DNA of 64,000 nt from Leptospira inadai serovar Lyme str. 10 (GCF_000243675.2 NZ_AHMM02000017.1:1-64000), one strand, 5' to 3'. Shown: positions 29,033-39,183, numbered from the stretch's first letter. The notes: generated from the letters alone by a model not told the origin. A program made the numbers and translations.

Positions 29033-31183
29033 TTAGTAGACGGTGTTCATTCTCATGTAAACGCCCGGATTTCTCTTTATATACTGGATCAGCTCGTTCT
29101 GAGATATGGAATACAATTCAGTTTCCGACTCGGCAGTGAACGTGTAATTCGCGGCCAGTTTTTTAGAAATCGCGTAAATTTCACCGACGAAGTCTCCGTT
29201 GGTTAGATCGGCGAGTTTTTTACCGTTCTGATAAACGCTTACTTTTCCATCACGAATAATATAAGCTTCGTGGTAAAACGATTTTTCGTCGATTAGCACT
29301 GAACCAGCGTTCACTTTGGAAAGTCTCATGATCATTTCCAATTGAGTCACCTGATGACTGGTCAATCCCTTAAAATGACGGGATTCTATAAGAGTCTGCC
29401 AGGAGTTACTGTCCCGAATACTGTTCAGTCTAATTAAGTTTTGGCGAAGATCGGTGTTTCGAATAAATTGTAAGAACTTGTTCTTGTCTATAGTGAGCGC
29501 GACCACGTCGGTTTCCGCATATACGTCAGCCGCTCTCGGCAAATCCAACACCAAGGACGCCTCGCCGAAATACTCGTATTGACCGTACCGCTTCACCGGG
29601 ACTTGCTCGGATGAGGTTTCTAGACCTTCGAATTTCACGTTGCCCGAGGCAATAATATAAAATTTATCGCCTAACGTGCCTTTTCGAATGATATGATCTC
29701 CGCGCTTATATCTCTCCTCTCTTACGATCAGTAAAAATTCCTTCGCCTTTTCGATCGCAAAACCGCTAAAGATATCGATTTGGCTCAGGATATCCAGCAG
29801 GTTATATGCTTCGATATGCTTGGGAGGAGTGATTTCCGGATATAGAGTATTTTCAATTCCGAATTTCGCAAGATTCAATTTAGTTCCGGGAGGCATGTCC
29901 TTCCGGGCAATATGATACACTGTGATCTTTTCCTGAACCTCGGACGGCAAACTCGCCAAATAACTGATTCTAGTATGTAACGGAGGAATTCCCGCTTCGT
30001 GATAGATCACTCTTCGGTCCCAAGGAAACTGCTTTAGAAACTTCCAGCGCGATTCCGGCAGAACCCCGTCCTTATACATTTTATCATGAATTTCCGGCTC
30101 GTTCAAATGATCGGAAGTATAAACGAAAGACTGGTCTTGAAAAAAGAATTCGAACCCTACCGACGGAATGGAATGCAGTGCATAATGAAAATTGAATTCT
30201 CCCCCCATGATCATCGACGGTCTTCCGATAATGATCGGTTGAAAATTAAATAATTCCAGCAGTTCCTTTTTCGGGATCTTGGTAAGGGAGGAATATTTTC
30301 TGAGAAAACTTTCCATTACCGTCGCGGTAGCATGAATGGTGATTTTAGTTTCTTCCAGGATTTTCTGAAAAGTTCCCGCATCATGATCGGCGTGACAATG
30401 CGTTAGAATTACGTGATTAATCAATTTCGGATTTACGTTGGAACTCCTCAGCCATTCGGTCGAATTGACGGGAGGGTCCACCATTATTCCTTGATGATTC
30501 AACCAAATGATAAAGCCGGAAGTATTATCCTCGGGATCAAATCCATGCGAAGGACCTAAACAAGTAATTCCTAATAGAGGCGGCTGAAACGGCTCTTTCA
30601 GTCGAGCGCCAATATCGTATTTTATATTGAACCCTACTTCTCCGGGTAATTCCGTTTCCTTGTTTCCGTCCGTAATTCGAAAATCGCCCGAAGGAAGCTT
30701 ATGAACGATTACTTTACCGAGCGTGACCATATCGTCCGAAGCAAAAACCTTAAAATCGACCACATCATCCAAGCCCTTATAGCTTCGAAAGTAGGCCATC
30801 TCCGCCTTCATATCCGGAAATCCGAAAGACTCGGCTCCGTTCAAATATTCCGACTCCAAATTAATCTCTTCCGGACCCATTAAAGATTCTTTAAGTACGG
30901 TGATAAGCTGTTTCCGTTGTTCCTCGGTACAAATGATCGTGGTCTTTCTTTGGCGAAGGAAGAAATTGAAATAAATGGGAAATTCCAGTTCTGCGGTGCT
31001 GATTCCCTTTTCTACATGAAAGAACTTGTTAGGCAAAATAAAAACGAGGGGCGTTTTTTTCTCGGCCATCGTATCCTTGATGGTTTCGGGAGGCGACCCG
31101 ATTTGAAAAAAGCCCTCGCTCGTTTCAACGAGATAGCCTCCACGTTGAAGCTCGATATATTCCCTAGACTGTTCTTTTAGCAT
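29033..31183 (-). CDS. Metallo-beta-lactamase-fold hydrolase fused to two cyclic-nucleotide-binding domains
   Basis: The 716-residue protein has an MBL core at about residues 200-430, with the zinc motif THCHADHD (H262, H264, D266, H267). Further ligand candidates lie in FVYTSDHLN and IYHEAGIPPLH. Two cyclic-nucleotide-binding domains follow, at about 475-590 and 605-716. The first has a good phosphate-binding cassette (FGEASLVLDLPRAADVYAE, with the Arg). The second (VGEIYAISKKLAANYTF) lacks that Arg and may not bind cAMP. The N-terminal 200 residues are not recognised. It probably hydrolyses a small ester or phosphodiester under nucleotide control; the substrate is unknown. Confidence 0.82.
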   Translation of the reverse strand: MLKEQSREYIELQRGGYLVETSEGFFQIGSPPETIKDTMAEKKTPLVFILPNKFFHVEKGISTAELEFPIYFNFFLRQRKTTIICTEEQRKQLITVLKESLMGPEEINLESEYLNGAESFGFPDMKAEMAYFRSYKGLDDVVDFKVFASDDMVTLGKVIVHKLPSGDFRITDGNKETELPGEVGFNIKYDIGARLKEPFQPPLLGITCLGPSHGFDPEDNTSGFIIWLNHQGIMVDPPVNSTEWLRSSNVNPKLINHVILTHCHADHDAGTFQKILEETKITIHATATVMESFLRKYSSLTKIPKKELLELFNFQPIIIGRPSMIMGGEFNFHYALHSIPSVGFEFFFQDQSFVYTSDHLNEPEIHDKMYKDGVLPESRWKFLKQFPWDRRVIYHEAGIPPLHTRISYLASLPSEVQEKITVYHIARKDMPPGTKLNLAKFGIENTLYPEITPPKHIEAYNLLDILSQIDIFSGFAIEKAKEFLLIVREERYKRGDHIIRKGTLGDKFYIIASGNVKFEGLETSSEQVPVKRYGQYEYFGEASLVLDLPRAADVYAETDVVALTIDKNKFLQFIRNTDLRQNLIRLNSIRDSNSWQTLIESRHFKGLTSHQVTQLEMIMRLSKVNAGSVLIDEKSFYHEAYIIRDGKVSVYQNGKKLADLTNGDFVGEIYAISKKLAANYTFTAESETELYSISQNELIQYIKRNPGVYMRMNTVY

Positions 31184-31219
31184 GAAAGATTCCCGACGAA
31201 TCGCTCTCAGAAGCGTATT

Positions 31220-31534
31220 TTATTTGTGCCTTTCTATAAAATTTTTGATCTGCGCCTTAGGTAACGCGCCTATGATCTTATCGACTAACTGTCCTTCCTT
31301 AAAAAGAAGTAATGTAGGTAAAGATTGGATTCCTAATTTTTGAGCCGTATCCTGGTTATCGTCCACGTTCAATTTCTTGATTTTCAAAACGTCGGTAAGT
31401 TCGTTCGAAAGTTCCTCGAGAACGGGGGTGACCATTCGACAGGGGCCGCACCATTCTGCCCAACAGTCCACTAGGACCATTCCACCGGAGATTTCAGTAT
31501 TAAAAGTTGCGTCGTTGATTTCGGACAATGCCAT
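31220..31534 (-). CDS. trxA: Thioredoxin
   Basis: From the ATG at 31534 the protein has 104 residues, the usual thioredoxin length, with the active site WCGPC at W28-C32 and the cis-proline region QSLPTLLLFKEGQLV. The frame extends to a GTG at 31564, but that N-terminus has no counterpart in the family. A GGAG lies 14 bases before the chosen ATG. It reduces disulfides in cytosolic proteins. It sits between the unknown gene at 31588 and the MBL/cyclic-nucleotide gene, all on the same strand. Confidence 0.95.
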   Translation of the reverse strand: MALSEINDATFNTEISGGMVLVDCWAEWCGPCRMVTPVLEELSNELTDVLKIKKLNVDDNQDTAQKLGIQSLPTLLLFKEGQLVDKIIGALPKAQIKNFIERHK

Positions 31535-31587
31535 GGGTTTGTTTTCTACTCCTTTTTTTCCCACTCTTTATAACAAATAGGACGGGT

Positions 31588-32397
31588 CTATTTCTTCTTT
31601 TTCTTCTTTTCCTTCTCGGCTTCGAGAGATTCCACTTTTTCTTTTAAGGATTCTATCAAAGTTTTCGTCTTGCCGAGATCTTCCGTTTCGCCTGTTATCT
31701 GTAGAATTTTCCTGTTTACTTCCAAAAGAACGATGGACTTTTTAAGATCGCCTACATCCTGCGTAGATAAATCGAATTTTGCCCGATATTCTTGGGCTGC
31801 AAAGTTACACAGTTCCAAAATCAGGTTATAGTGTTCTTGACGGGGATAATAATACGGGTTCTCCAAGTCTCTTTCCTTCTCGAAAGCCCTGAAGTCAAAA
31901 AGATTCTTACTAAGAATGGCTATTTTAAAATGGATTTCGGGAAAACTCCACTTCCACTTCGAATTGGATCCGAACGCTTCGATCGTTTTACTAGTCGAAA
32001 GACGAAGTCCCTTAACATAATTCAATCTCTGAAGCGGATTAAATTCCGGAATTTTGACAAGAAGATCCTTATTCTCCGCCAAACTTCCTTCAAAATCCGA
32101 GCCGACTACTTTCTCCATAAAGGAGATCGCGTTATAAATTTCCTTTCTCCCCTGGTTCAAATACGTATCCGACTTCAGATCCAGAATCGCCACCGAGATT
32201 TCGTTAATCAGTAGGCAGGTATTGATATTCTTGATCGAATTCAATGAGAGCGCTATATTGAAATAAGGCTCCATTTTCGCATCCTTCCGGGACTGCGCTT
32301 TAAGAAGATTTCCTTCCTTTTTTAAATCATCCAAATACGCACGGAAGTCCGAAAGCTTTTCCTGAAATTCCTGCTTTTGTTCCTTGGTTAAGGCCAT
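31588..32397 (-). CDS. Cytosolic helical protein of unknown function
   Basis: The 269-residue protein is mostly helical and charged, with no signal peptide or membrane segment. A middle region reads [42 protein letters not shown]. The C-terminal coiled coil ends in a run of lysines ([12 protein letters not shown]). I do not recognise a family. It starts 4 bp after the small gene at 32402 and lies just upstream of trxA. Confidence 0.65.
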   Translation of the reverse strand: MALTKEQKQEFQEKLSDFRAYLDDLKKEGNLLKAQSRKDAKMEPYFNIALSLNSIKNINTCLLINEISVAILDLKSDTYLNQGRKEIYNAISFMEKVVGSDFEGSLAENKDLLVKIPEFNPLQRLNYVKGLRLSTSKTIEAFGSNSKWKWSFPEIHFKIAILSKNLFDFRAFEKERDLENPYYYPRQEHYNLILELCNFAAQEYRAKFDLSTQDVGDLKKSIVLLEVNRKILQITGETEDLGKTKTLIESLKEKVESLEAEKEKKKKKK

Positions 32398-32401
32398 TTA
32401 T

Positions 32402-32569
32402 TTATACCTGCACGTTAATAATGCTGCCTGTGGAAAGTGCATACATATAATCGGAATTTTGGGTCTTGTCTTCCTTTTTATCCTCGTCTTCCCTGGCCGC
32501 TTCCGAACCCGGTTGAATAACGGGTGGAGCGGAATAAATCGCATCAAAAACCGGCGGTTCGACTCTCAT
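32402..32569 (-). CDS. Small 55-residue protein upstream of the helical protein
   Basis: The ATG at 32569 is preceded by GGAG at about 7 bases, which decides the start over the ATG at 32590. The protein begins MRVEPPVFDAIYSAPP, has a charged middle (AAREDEDKKEDK) and ends ALSTGSIINVQV. Only 4 bp separate it from the next gene, which supports real co-translation. No family is recognised. Confidence 0.5.
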   Translation of the reverse strand: MRVEPPVFDAIYSAPPVIQPGSEAAREDEDKKEDKTQNSDYMYALSTGSIINVQV

Positions 32570-32676
32570 TTCCAAACTCCTTGGTCCCAATAGGCTCTCC
32601 TAGAATTATCGGTTCCTTACTACTATCTATTTGACATATAAAACCGGCGGGAAATCCTAACAAAGGAGGAAGATCC

Positions 32677-32916
32677 ATGTATTTACCATTGGCATTCATC
32701 GGGAACCTAGGTTGGCCGGAAATCCTCATTATCCTGTTTTTAGCACTCCTACTTTTTGGAGGCAAGCGACTTCCCTCGCTTGCTAAGGATTTAGGGGATG
32801 GAATTCGACAATTCCGCAAATCGATCTCCGGGGATCCGGAAAGCGAAGCCCCCAAAATCCAGGAGCCTGAGACTAAAACGACTCAATCCACAAAGAAGTC
32901 TAAAAAGTCCGCCTAG
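32677..32916 (+). CDS. tatA: Twin-arginine translocase subunit TatA
   Basis: The 79-residue protein has the TatA layout: a short N-terminal membrane helix (GWPEILIILFLALLLFGGKRLP), an FGGKRLPSLAKDLGDGIRQFRK amphipathic helix, and a polar Lys/Glu-rich tail. TatA multimers form the transport path for folded proteins bearing twin-arginine signals. AAGGAGG lies just upstream. tatC follows 74 bp downstream; no separate tatB is present, so this may be a two-component TatAC system. Confidence 0.95.
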   Translation: MYLPLAFIGNLGWPEILIILFLALLLFGGKRLPSLAKDLGDGIRQFRKSISGDPESEAPKIQEPETKTTQSTKKSKKSA

Positions 32917-32990
32917 CATAAAGCCGTAGAGGCAGATTGCGGTCTCTGCGGTTATCATCTCTTATTAATAACTGAATCGGATTCCTCGGA

Positions 32991-33794
32991 ATGCCCGCTA
33001 AAAAAAAGAAACTTCAGGACAGAGCCGCAGAAATTCCGAATCCGACTCCGGATCAGGAAGCAGTCACGCGAGATAAGGAAAAATTTATGACCTTGGGGGA
33101 ACACCTTGAGGAATTGCGGCTTGTTCTTCTTAGAACGATCCTGGTTTTTTCGGTCTTCTTTATAGTTTCCCTATTTTTCGGAGAAGAAATTCACAAAGTT
33201 TTTACCCGTCCTTATAAAAAGGTCCTGGGAGAATCGGCGACTTTTTATCAGATCAAATTGATGGCGCCGTTCATGGTTTATCTTCGGACGAGTTTCATGG
33301 TATCGTTGCTCTTAAGTTTTCCTTTTACACTCGTCTTTTTATGGGGATTCGTAGCCCCGGCCCTGGAATCTAAAACTGCGAGACTCGGTAAAGCGCTGAT
33401 CGCTTTCTCCACCCTTTTATTCTGGTTAGGGGTCTGGCTTTGTTGGACCCAGGCCTTCGAGAATTTTCTAAAACTTTTCCTGGTAACGTTTCGTCCCTTA
33501 GACATCGAAACGAAGTTACCTATCGACGAATATTACGATGTCTTTTTTAATATACATTTAATATTCGGTTTGGCCTTCCAGCTGCCAGTAGTTCTAGTTC
33601 TTATGAGTGCCCTAGGAATTCTGAAATCATCATTCTTATTGACTCATTGGCGGGAAGCGATTCTCGGATTGGCCGTCTCTGCGGCCGTTCTGTCGCCCGG
33701 CCCCGACGTCGTCTCGATGCTCATGCTATTCATTCCGCTCGTGGTCCTGTTCGCAATTTCCATTCTCCTGATGAAAATTATCGAAAGAGATTGA
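32991..33794 (+). CDS. tatC: Twin-arginine translocase subunit TatC
   Basis: The 267-residue protein has six membrane helices and the conserved [16 protein letters not shown]-terminal motif (about residues 31-45). The family motif around [16 protein letters not shown] (cytosolic/periplasmic loop) and the [14 protein letters not shown] helix are also present. TatC recognises the twin-arginine signal peptide. The first 25 residues are a polar extension. It forms a unit with tatA. Confidence 0.95.
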   Translation: MPAKKKKLQDRAAEIPNPTPDQEAVTRDKEKFMTLGEHLEELRLVLLRTILVFSVFFIVSLFFGEEIHKVFTRPYKKVLGESATFYQIKLMAPFMVYLRTSFMVSLLLSFPFTLVFLWGFVAPALESKTARLGKALIAFSTLLFWLGVWLCWTQAFENFLKLFLVTFRPLDIETKLPIDEYYDVFFNIHLIFGLAFQLPVVLVLMSALGILKSSFLLTHWREAILGLAVSAAVLSPGPDVVSMLMLFIPLVVLFAISILLMKIIERD

Positions 33795-34009
33795 AAACTC
33801 GTTCCTGAAACTTCGGCGGAGGACCGTTTTAGATTTTGGACGATGGCTAAAGCGGCCGCGGGCAAAAAGATGTTCCGCAAAGCCTCGGTCTTGGAGGTCG
33901 GTTCGGTTCGGAATTAACCTTGAGCAAGAAAACTTTCCGCAAGGCGCCTTAAAATCACCTTGCCAGTTCATGAATATAAGGAATGCTTCTGGTTAAAATA
34001 GGAGCAGAT

Positions 34010-34396
34010 ATGAAAATAACCATTCTCAACTGGACACTTAGGATACTGACCGCCCTAATCTTTATACCGGCCTTCTTATTAAAATTCACAGGCGCCGAAA
34101 AATCCATAGAAACGTTTTCTAAACTAGGTGTCGAACCGATCGGAAGATATTTTACCGGAAGCTTAGAATTATTGACGGTTATTTTGATTTTCATTCCTAA
34201 AGCGCAATGGGCAGGTGCCGGTCTCGGTTCCTGCATTATGCTCGGCGCATTGGCCGCCCATGTCTCGGTTCTAGGGTATTCCGGAGAGGCTGGAGTGGGA
34301 ACGATCTCCGCAACGATCGCTCTTTTGGGGTTTTTAAGCCAATGGTACCTTACGAAGGATAGTAACCCTTTATTTAAAAAGAACTCTTCCCAATAG
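34010..34396 (+). CDS. DoxX-like small integral membrane protein
   Basis: I choose the ATG at 34010 because AGGAG lies 6 bases before it; the open frame begins at 33983. The 128 residues hold four membrane helices with LRILTALIFIPAFLLKFTGAEKSIETFSKLGVEP, which fits the DoxX/DoxD-like family. Other family members are linked to redox or thiol stress, but nothing here shows a function. It is convergent with clpX. Confidence 0.75.
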   Translation: MKITILNWTLRILTALIFIPAFLLKFTGAEKSIETFSKLGVEPIGRYFTGSLELLTVILIFIPKAQWAGAGLGSCIMLGALAAHVSVLGYSGEAGVGTISATIALLGFLSQWYLTKDSNPLFKKNSSQ

Positions 34397-34406
34397 GGAA
34401 ACCTAG

Positions 34407-34451
34407 AAATCGCTTATGAAGTGACGACTGAAACGATTCTTTAAGCGATTT
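34407..34451. terminator. Possible bidirectional terminator between the DoxX-like gene and clpX
   Basis: AAATCGCTTA (34407-34416) and TAAGCGATTT (34442-34451) are perfect 10-base complements across a 25-base loop, overlapping the clpX stop at 34441. A T-rich run (TTCTTTTTT) follows on the plus strand. The loop is long, so termination is only suggested. Confidence 0.35.
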
Positions 34452-35712
34452 TGGGTTCTTTTTTCAGAATCAACTCGGGAGGTTTGATCCCGTTTACGGC
34501 ATCCTCGGTAATGATCACTTCTTCGACATCTTTTCTAGAAGGGATTTCGTACATAAGTTCCAACATAAGATTTTCGACGATTGCCCGCAATCCCCGGGCG
34601 CCTGATTCGCGCTGAATCGCAAGCTGAGCGATCCGATCTATGGCCGCATCTTCGAAGGAAAGCTTTACGTTTTCCATTTCCATAATTTTCGTATATTGGC
34701 GAAGAATCGAATTCTTAGGCTCTTTGAAGATTCTCTTGAGCATATCCACGCTCAAATCTTGAAGAGTGGCGATCACGGGCATACGACCGATAAATTCCGG
34801 AATTAAACCGAATTTCATTAAGTCTTCCGGAATGACCCGGGAGAGAATCTCTCCTTTCGTTTCATCCCGCAGTTGCTTCCCTTCCTTATCATCACTCCCG
34901 AACCCGATGGTTTTGACGCCGGTTCTAGTTTTAATGATATTATCCAAATCCACAAAGGCTCCGCCTAAAATAAATAGGATATTCTTAGTATCGACCTGTA
35001 AATACTCTTGATGAGGATGCTTTCTTCCGCCTTGCGGAGGTACATTCGCTACGGTTCCTTCGATAATTTTGAGTAAGGCTTGCTGGACACCTTCCCCGCT
35101 CACATCTCTTGTGATCGAAGCGCTATCCGACTTGCGTGCGATTTTATCTACTTCATCGATATAGATGATGCCGATCTCGGCCTTTTTAATATCGTTGTCC
35201 GCGTTTTGAATCAATTTCAGGATGATGTTCTCCACATCCTCGCCGACGTATCCGGCTTCCGTTAACGCAGTCGCGTCCACGATCGCAAACGGCACTTTAA
35301 TAATTCGAGCCAAAGTTTGGGCCAACAGGGTTTTACCGGATCCTGTAGGCCCGATCAGAAGAATATTCGATTTTTCTAATTCTATTTCGGCTTTCTTATC
35401 TTTCAGATAAATCCGTTTATAGTGGTTATAAACTGCGACGGATAAGGCTTTCTTAGCATGATCCTGTCCGATCACGTACTGATCTAGTATCGATTTTATA
35501 GCCGCCGGGTTGGGGACTTCGCCCAAGAGCTCCGTACGTTCCTTTTCCTGTTCCGGCTCTTCCGCGATGATTTCGTTACAGAGAGAAATGCATTCATCGC
35601 AGATATAAACGCCGGGACCCGCAACAAGACGTTTGACCGAATCTTGCTCTTTTCCGCAAAAAGAACAAAACAGTTTTTGTTTGCCATTGGTTCCCGTCGG
35701 TTTCTTTGCCAC
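34441..35712 (-). CDS. clpX: ATP-dependent Clp protease ATP-binding subunit ClpX
   Basis: The 423-residue protein has the N-terminal zinc domain (C16, C19, C38, C41). Walker A is GPTGSGKT (121-128), Walker B is YIDEVDKIA, and the pore and sensor regions include [16 protein letters not shown] and [18 protein letters not shown]. ClpX unfolds substrates and feeds them to ClpP. It starts 19 bp after clpP and completes the tig-clpP-clpX unit. Confidence 0.97.
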   Translation of the reverse strand: MAKKPTGTNGKQKLFCSFCGKEQDSVKRLVAGPGVYICDECISLCNEIIAEEPEQEKERTELLGEVPNPAAIKSILDQYVIGQDHAKKALSVAVYNHYKRIYLKDKKAEIELEKSNILLIGPTGSGKTLLAQTLARIIKVPFAIVDATALTEAGYVGEDVENIILKLIQNADNDIKKAEIGIIYIDEVDKIARKSDSASITRDVSGEGVQQALLKIIEGTVANVPPQGGRKHPHQEYLQVDTKNILFILGGAFVDLDNIIKTRTGVKTIGFGSDDKEGKQLRDETKGEILSRVIPEDLMKFGLIPEFIGRMPVIATLQDLSVDMLKRIFKEPKNSILRQYTKIMEMENVKLSFEDAAIDRIAQLAIQRESGARGLRAIVENLMLELMYEIPSRKDVEEVIITEDAVNGIKPPELILKKEPKIA

Positions 35713-35731
35713 GATGCCTATCCTTTCTCTA

Positions 35732-36328
35732 TTAATTCTTAGTATTGCGTTCTATAGAAATCACGGAATCGATAATGCCGTAGATTTGGGCTTCCTCTGC
35801 GGTCATATAAAGATCGCGTTCGGTGTCCTTTTGGATTTGCTCTATAGGCTTGCCGGTATGCTTCGTATAAAGACCGTTCAGAATTTCTTTAAGCTTTAGA
35901 ACTTCTTTTGCCTGAATCGCTATGTCCGAGGCCTGGCCGGTTGCGCCTCCCGTCGGCTGGTGCATCATGATTCTGGAATGAGGAAGCGCCGAACGCTTTC
36001 CCTTGGCCCCACCGGCTAAAAGCAGCGCGGCCATCGAGGAAGCCTGCCCCACACAAAGAGTCCTAACATCCGCCTTAATATATTGCATCGTATCGTAAAT
36101 TGCAAGCCCGGAGGAAACATAACCGCCCGGAGAATTGATATAGAGATATATGTCTCGATCGGGATTTTCAGCATCGAGAAAGAGGAGCTGAGCAATCACT
36201 ACATTCGCGTACTCGTCAGAGATCGCATTCCCAAGGAAAATGATTCTATCCTTTAGAAGACGTGAATAAATATCGTAGGATCTCTCTCCACGACCTGTTT
36301 GCTCTATGACGACTGGAATTACGCTCAT
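35732..36328 (-). CDS. clpP: ATP-dependent Clp protease proteolytic subunit ClpP
   Basis: The 198-residue protein has the complete triad: S98 in GQASSMA, H123 in MMHQP and D172 in ERDLYM. N-terminal processing is expected, as in other ClpP. Its ATG overlaps the tig stop by 4 bp, and clpX follows. Leptospira species usually carry more than one clpP; this is the copy in the classical tig-clpP-clpX order. Confidence 0.97.
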   Translation of the reverse strand: MSVIPVVIEQTGRGERSYDIYSRLLKDRIIFLGNAISDEYANVVIAQLLFLDAENPDRDIYLYINSPGGYVSSGLAIYDTMQYIKADVRTLCVGQASSMAALLLAGGAKGKRSALPHSRIMMHQPTGGATGQASDIAIQAKEVLKLKEILNGLYTKHTGKPIEQIQKDTERDLYMTAEEAQIYGIIDSVISIERNTKN

Positions 36329-37710
36329 ACTCCTCCACTTTCCTTTTTAGACAGGAATTCCTTAAGTTGTCGGATACTCATCTTCTCGTTGTATTTCTTT
36401 TCTACAAGCTCGAACAGCGTATCGTCTATCTTTTTTGACAAAAAATTGTCCCGGTAAGTCTCGAGAAGTTTACCTTTTTCCAATTCTTTTCTAAAATCGG
36501 CTTCAACCATACCATATCTTAACGCAAGATCGGCTAATTCCTTAGAGAATTCTTCCTCGGATAAGGTGATATTTTCTAGGGAAGCCAGCTTTTGACGGGC
36601 AAAATAACCCTTGAGTCGGTTTTCTGCTATACCGGAAAAGGAGGTTCGAATTTCTTCCATAGGTTTATTTACCATTTCGGCATATTTTTCCATGGAGGGA
36701 ATCTGCTCTTCGGAAACTTGCGCTCCCTGCCCCCGACCCATAATATCTCTCATCATGTTCCGATAAACATGCTCGGATTCCTCCGAAAGATAAGACTCGG
36801 GAAAGACGAATTTGGAATCTTCCACAAGCTCCTTATATACTTCTTCCAACTTTTTGGCTTTTACGCCTTCCGTATAATTCTTACGAAGATTCTCTTTAAA
36901 TTTTTCCTTCAGAGCGCTTAACGATTCCGAACCGTCATACTCGTTCGCAAGGTCGTCATCCAATTCCGGAAGGACTTCCTTGTATATGGCTTTGAGAGTC
37001 ATTTCAAATTGAATCGACTTACCTGCCAGATCTTCTCTAGGATAATCTTGAGGATAGGTATAGGAAAAATTCTTAGGCTCTCCGGCTTTCATACCGTATA
37101 GATTTTCGTCGAAGCCGGGAAGGTTATTAGCATCCCCTAATTTATAATCGCTGGACCCGTTCTTTGCATTCTGGGATTCCTTACCCTCTTCGGTTACGAT
37201 AAACTCCATATCGACGGTGTCTCCCGCTTGCGCGGCTTCTTCCGGTTCTCTTAAAAGCTTACGGGCGAGCTGTTTTCTTACACCTTCGAGCTCTTCCTGG
37301 AGGTCTTCTTCGGTAATATTGACTTCGGGAAGCTTGATTTTGATCTTCTTGTATTTACCGAGGCTCACTTCCGGTTCGGTATCGTAAACTGCGGTCGCTA
37401 CGAGACTTTTTTCCGGAACATAATCTTCGACGGTAAACTTCGGAAAGCGGACCATCTTATGCTCCAGCCGTTCTCTTAGCGAGTCGACGGAATCTACAAG
37501 AAGGATATTAATCGCGTCGCTAGCAACGGAGTCGCCCAGGTGACGCTTTACCATCGGTAAAGGCGCTTTACCGGGTCGAAAGCCGGGGACTTTGAGTTCC
37601 TTTTGTTTTTGAATGTACGCTTTCTCAAAAGCCTTTTCTAGATCGCTTTTGTCGAAGGTGAGCTTGAGTTCTACGGATGCGTTTGGGTTTTTCTTTGTCT
37701 TGAATTCCAT
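36325..37710 (-). CDS. tig: Trigger factor, ribosome-associated chaperone and prolyl isomerase
   Basis: From the ATG at 37710 the protein has 461 residues. The open frame reaches 37800, but its extra 30 residues are encoded by the tRNA-Gly gene and are not real. The ribosome-binding domain has [19 protein letters not shown] (the GFRxGKxP signature). The FKBP-like domain follows (residues about 160-250) and then the helical C-terminal domain. It binds nascent chains at the ribosome exit. The start is only 32 bp from the tRNA 3' end and lacks an obvious ribosome site. Confidence 0.95.
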   Translation of the reverse strand: MEFKTKKNPNASVELKLTFDKSDLEKAFEKAYIQKQKELKVPGFRPGKAPLPMVKRHLGDSVASDAINILLVDSVDSLRERLEHKMVRFPKFTVEDYVPEKSLVATAVYDTEPEVSLGKYKKIKIKLPEVNITEEDLQEELEGVRKQLARKLLREPEEAAQAGDTVDMEFIVTEEGKESQNAKNGSSDYKLGDANNLPGFDENLYGMKAGEPKNFSYTYPQDYPREDLAGKSIQFEMTLKAIYKEVLPELDDDLANEYDGSESLSALKEKFKENLRKNYTEGVKAKKLEEVYKELVEDSKFVFPESYLSEESEHVYRNMMRDIMGRGQGAQVSEEQIPSMEKYAEMVNKPMEEIRTSFSGIAENRLKGYFARQKLASLENITLSEEEFSKELADLALRYGMVEADFRKELEKGKLLETYRDNFLSKKIDDTLFELVEKKYNEKMSIRQLKEFLSKKESGGV

Positions 37711-37742
37711 GGATTGAGGCGCCGAAAGGCGAAAAAAGAAAA

Positions 37743-37815
<73 letters not shown>

Positions 37816-37830
37816 CGATTGGTAAAAACC

Positions 37831-37858
37831 ATAATTTTGGCCCGGAACGACCTGTAAA
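37831..37858 (-). promoter_or_regulatory. Possible promoter for tRNA-Gly/tig
   Basis: On the minus strand TTTACA (37853-37858) and AATTAT (37831-37836) are spaced 16 bases apart, with the tRNA starting 17 bases later. The -10 matches four of six consensus bases. It would drive tRNA-Gly and possibly tig-clpP-clpX. Confidence 0.35.
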
Positions 37859-37962
37859 CAGGTTTTTACATTGAAATTAGCGGGAATTTGAAATGAAAAA
37901 AGGGCCTAAAATGGAGTCGTCGGAAGACAAATCGGAATACGAAGTCAAGGATTGAACTCGGC

Positions 37963-37987
37963 AATCGACTTTTTTTAGTCGATTTTT
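37963..37987 (+). terminator. Rho-independent terminator-like hairpin
   Basis: AATCGACT (37963-37970) and AGTCGATT (37977-37984) form an 8-bp stem around a T6 loop, followed by TTT. It follows a short plus-strand open frame (37893-37955) rather than any annotated gene. This suggests a small transcript in the tRNA-Gly/mobA gap. Confidence 0.45.
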
Positions 37988-38147
37988 ACTATCTGATAAA
38001 ATAAGGCAGACTTCCGCTGAATCCGAAACAAATTACTTCCAGCTAAAAATATCCCGTACTTTCGAATGTGCGGAATATCCGGCATGGAATCGGGAACAAA
38101 AACGATCCTTCATGATTCTGCAGGGAAAGGGGTCGAAGAAAAGAGTA

Positions 38148-38759
38148 TTATTGAATTCGAATATACTCCGAAGGAAAATTGATGTTTTTAAAGAATTTTT
38201 CCTCCGGTTCGGGAAGATCCAGTAAAACCGAATTTCTATCTTTAAGTTTCGATTTAGGGGAAGTCTCTGAAAGAGAACCTTCCTCCCATTCCCGCATCCA
38301 ATCCTCCAAATAAGAATAAGGAAATAGCCCGCAAATCGGCTCCAATTCCCCTTTTACACAATAGAACGCGCCTTGAGAAGCGAGTTCCCCGGCCTCCTTG
38401 ATTCTAGCCAGGCTCCGCACTCGAACGAAAGGCATATCGACAGGGAGAGTTAATAAGGGCGATCTTATATGGTTCTCTCGGCAAAAAGCGAAGACGCTTA
38501 ACAAGCCCGCCAAGGGCCCGCCGAAGGAAAACGGCAAATCGCAGACCAGGTTTTCCTTTGAAACAAAAGCGGAATATTCGGAAATCTGATCGGAGCGTAC
38601 CGAGACAAGTGTTCGAATACATAGGAAACTTAATCTACGAAGGCATTTTGTAAGAAAATATTTCCCGGTTCCGACGGGAAGCAAACCCTTGTCTCTTCCC
38701 ATTCTCGAGCTAAATCCGCCGGCCAGTACGACTCCGACAGAATCAATGTTGGTGGCCAT
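38148..38759 (-). CDS. mobA: Molybdenum cofactor guanylyltransferase MobA
   Basis: The 203-residue protein has the nucleotidyltransferase signature LAGGFSSRMGRDKG (residues 12-25). It continues with the metal-binding Asp in LTLPVDMPFV and ends with the NINFPSEY motif typical of MobA (NxNxPxE type). It adds GMP to molybdopterin-bound molybdenum to give the bis-MGD cofactor. Its start overlaps the moaE end by 17 bp, so it is the last gene of the moaA-D-E-mobA operon. It fits the presence of a bis-MGD-type oxidoreductase nearby. Confidence 0.9.
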   Translation of the reverse strand: MATNIDSVGVVLAGGFSSRMGRDKGLLPVGTGKYFLTKCLRRLSFLCIRTLVSVRSDQISEYSAFVSKENLVCDLPFSFGGPLAGLLSVFAFCRENHIRSPLLTLPVDMPFVRVRSLARIKEAGELASQGAFYCVKGELEPICGLFPYSYLEDWMREWEEGSLSETSPKSKLKDRNSVLLDLPEPEEKFFKNINFPSEYIRIQ

Positions 38760-39183
38760 GCCGGCAACCCTGGGACCACTCGGACGTTCCGTCTTCGAAA
38801 AATTCGCGTTTCCAAATCGGAACCTCGTGCTTTACTCGATCGATTATATAGCGATTAGCCGCGTAGGCTTCTTCCCGGTGCATCGAGCCGGTCACTACGG
38901 TCACGGCTATTTCAGAGATTTGTAATTTGCCTAACCGATGTTGACAATCAAGATACCGCAGGTCCCATTTCTTTCCCGCTTCCTCCAATATGGCTCGAAT
39001 CATTTTATCGGCCATCTCCGGAAACGCCTCATATTCCAGATACCTGACCTTTTTGCCCTCATTGATATTTCGAACGATTCCGGCAAACAGAACCAAACCT
39101 CCTGTTTCAGGCAGGTCGGGGACCTCGCGGGGAAGTTCCAAGGGATGGGATTTGATATAAGAAAGTTCCTGAAGGAAGGCCAT
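38743..39183 (-). CDS. moaE: Molybdopterin synthase catalytic subunit MoaE
   Basis: The 146-residue protein has the MoaE hallmarks. GGLVLFAGIVRNINEGKKVRYLEYEAFPEMA, HRLGKLQISEIAVTVVTGSMHREEAYAANRYIIDRVKHEVPIWKRE contains the catalytic-site lysines and the IWKRE motif. With MoaD it converts precursor Z to molybdopterin. It follows moaD without any gap. A short polar tail (SQGCRHGHQH) closes the protein where it overlaps mobA. Confidence 0.93.
   Translation of the reverse strand: MAFLQELSYIKSHPLELPREVPDLPETGGLVLFAGIVRNINEGKKVRYLEYEAFPEMADKMIRAILEEAGKKWDLRYLDCQHRLGKLQISEIAVTVVTGSMHREEAYAANRYIIDRVKHEVPIWKREFFEDGTSEWSQGCRHGHQH

Noticed and set aside
33844..33918. 24-codon plus-strand frame MAKAAAGKKMFRKASVLEV after tatC
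   Set aside because: Begins well but has no convincing ribosome site or terminator; too short to claim without conservation data.
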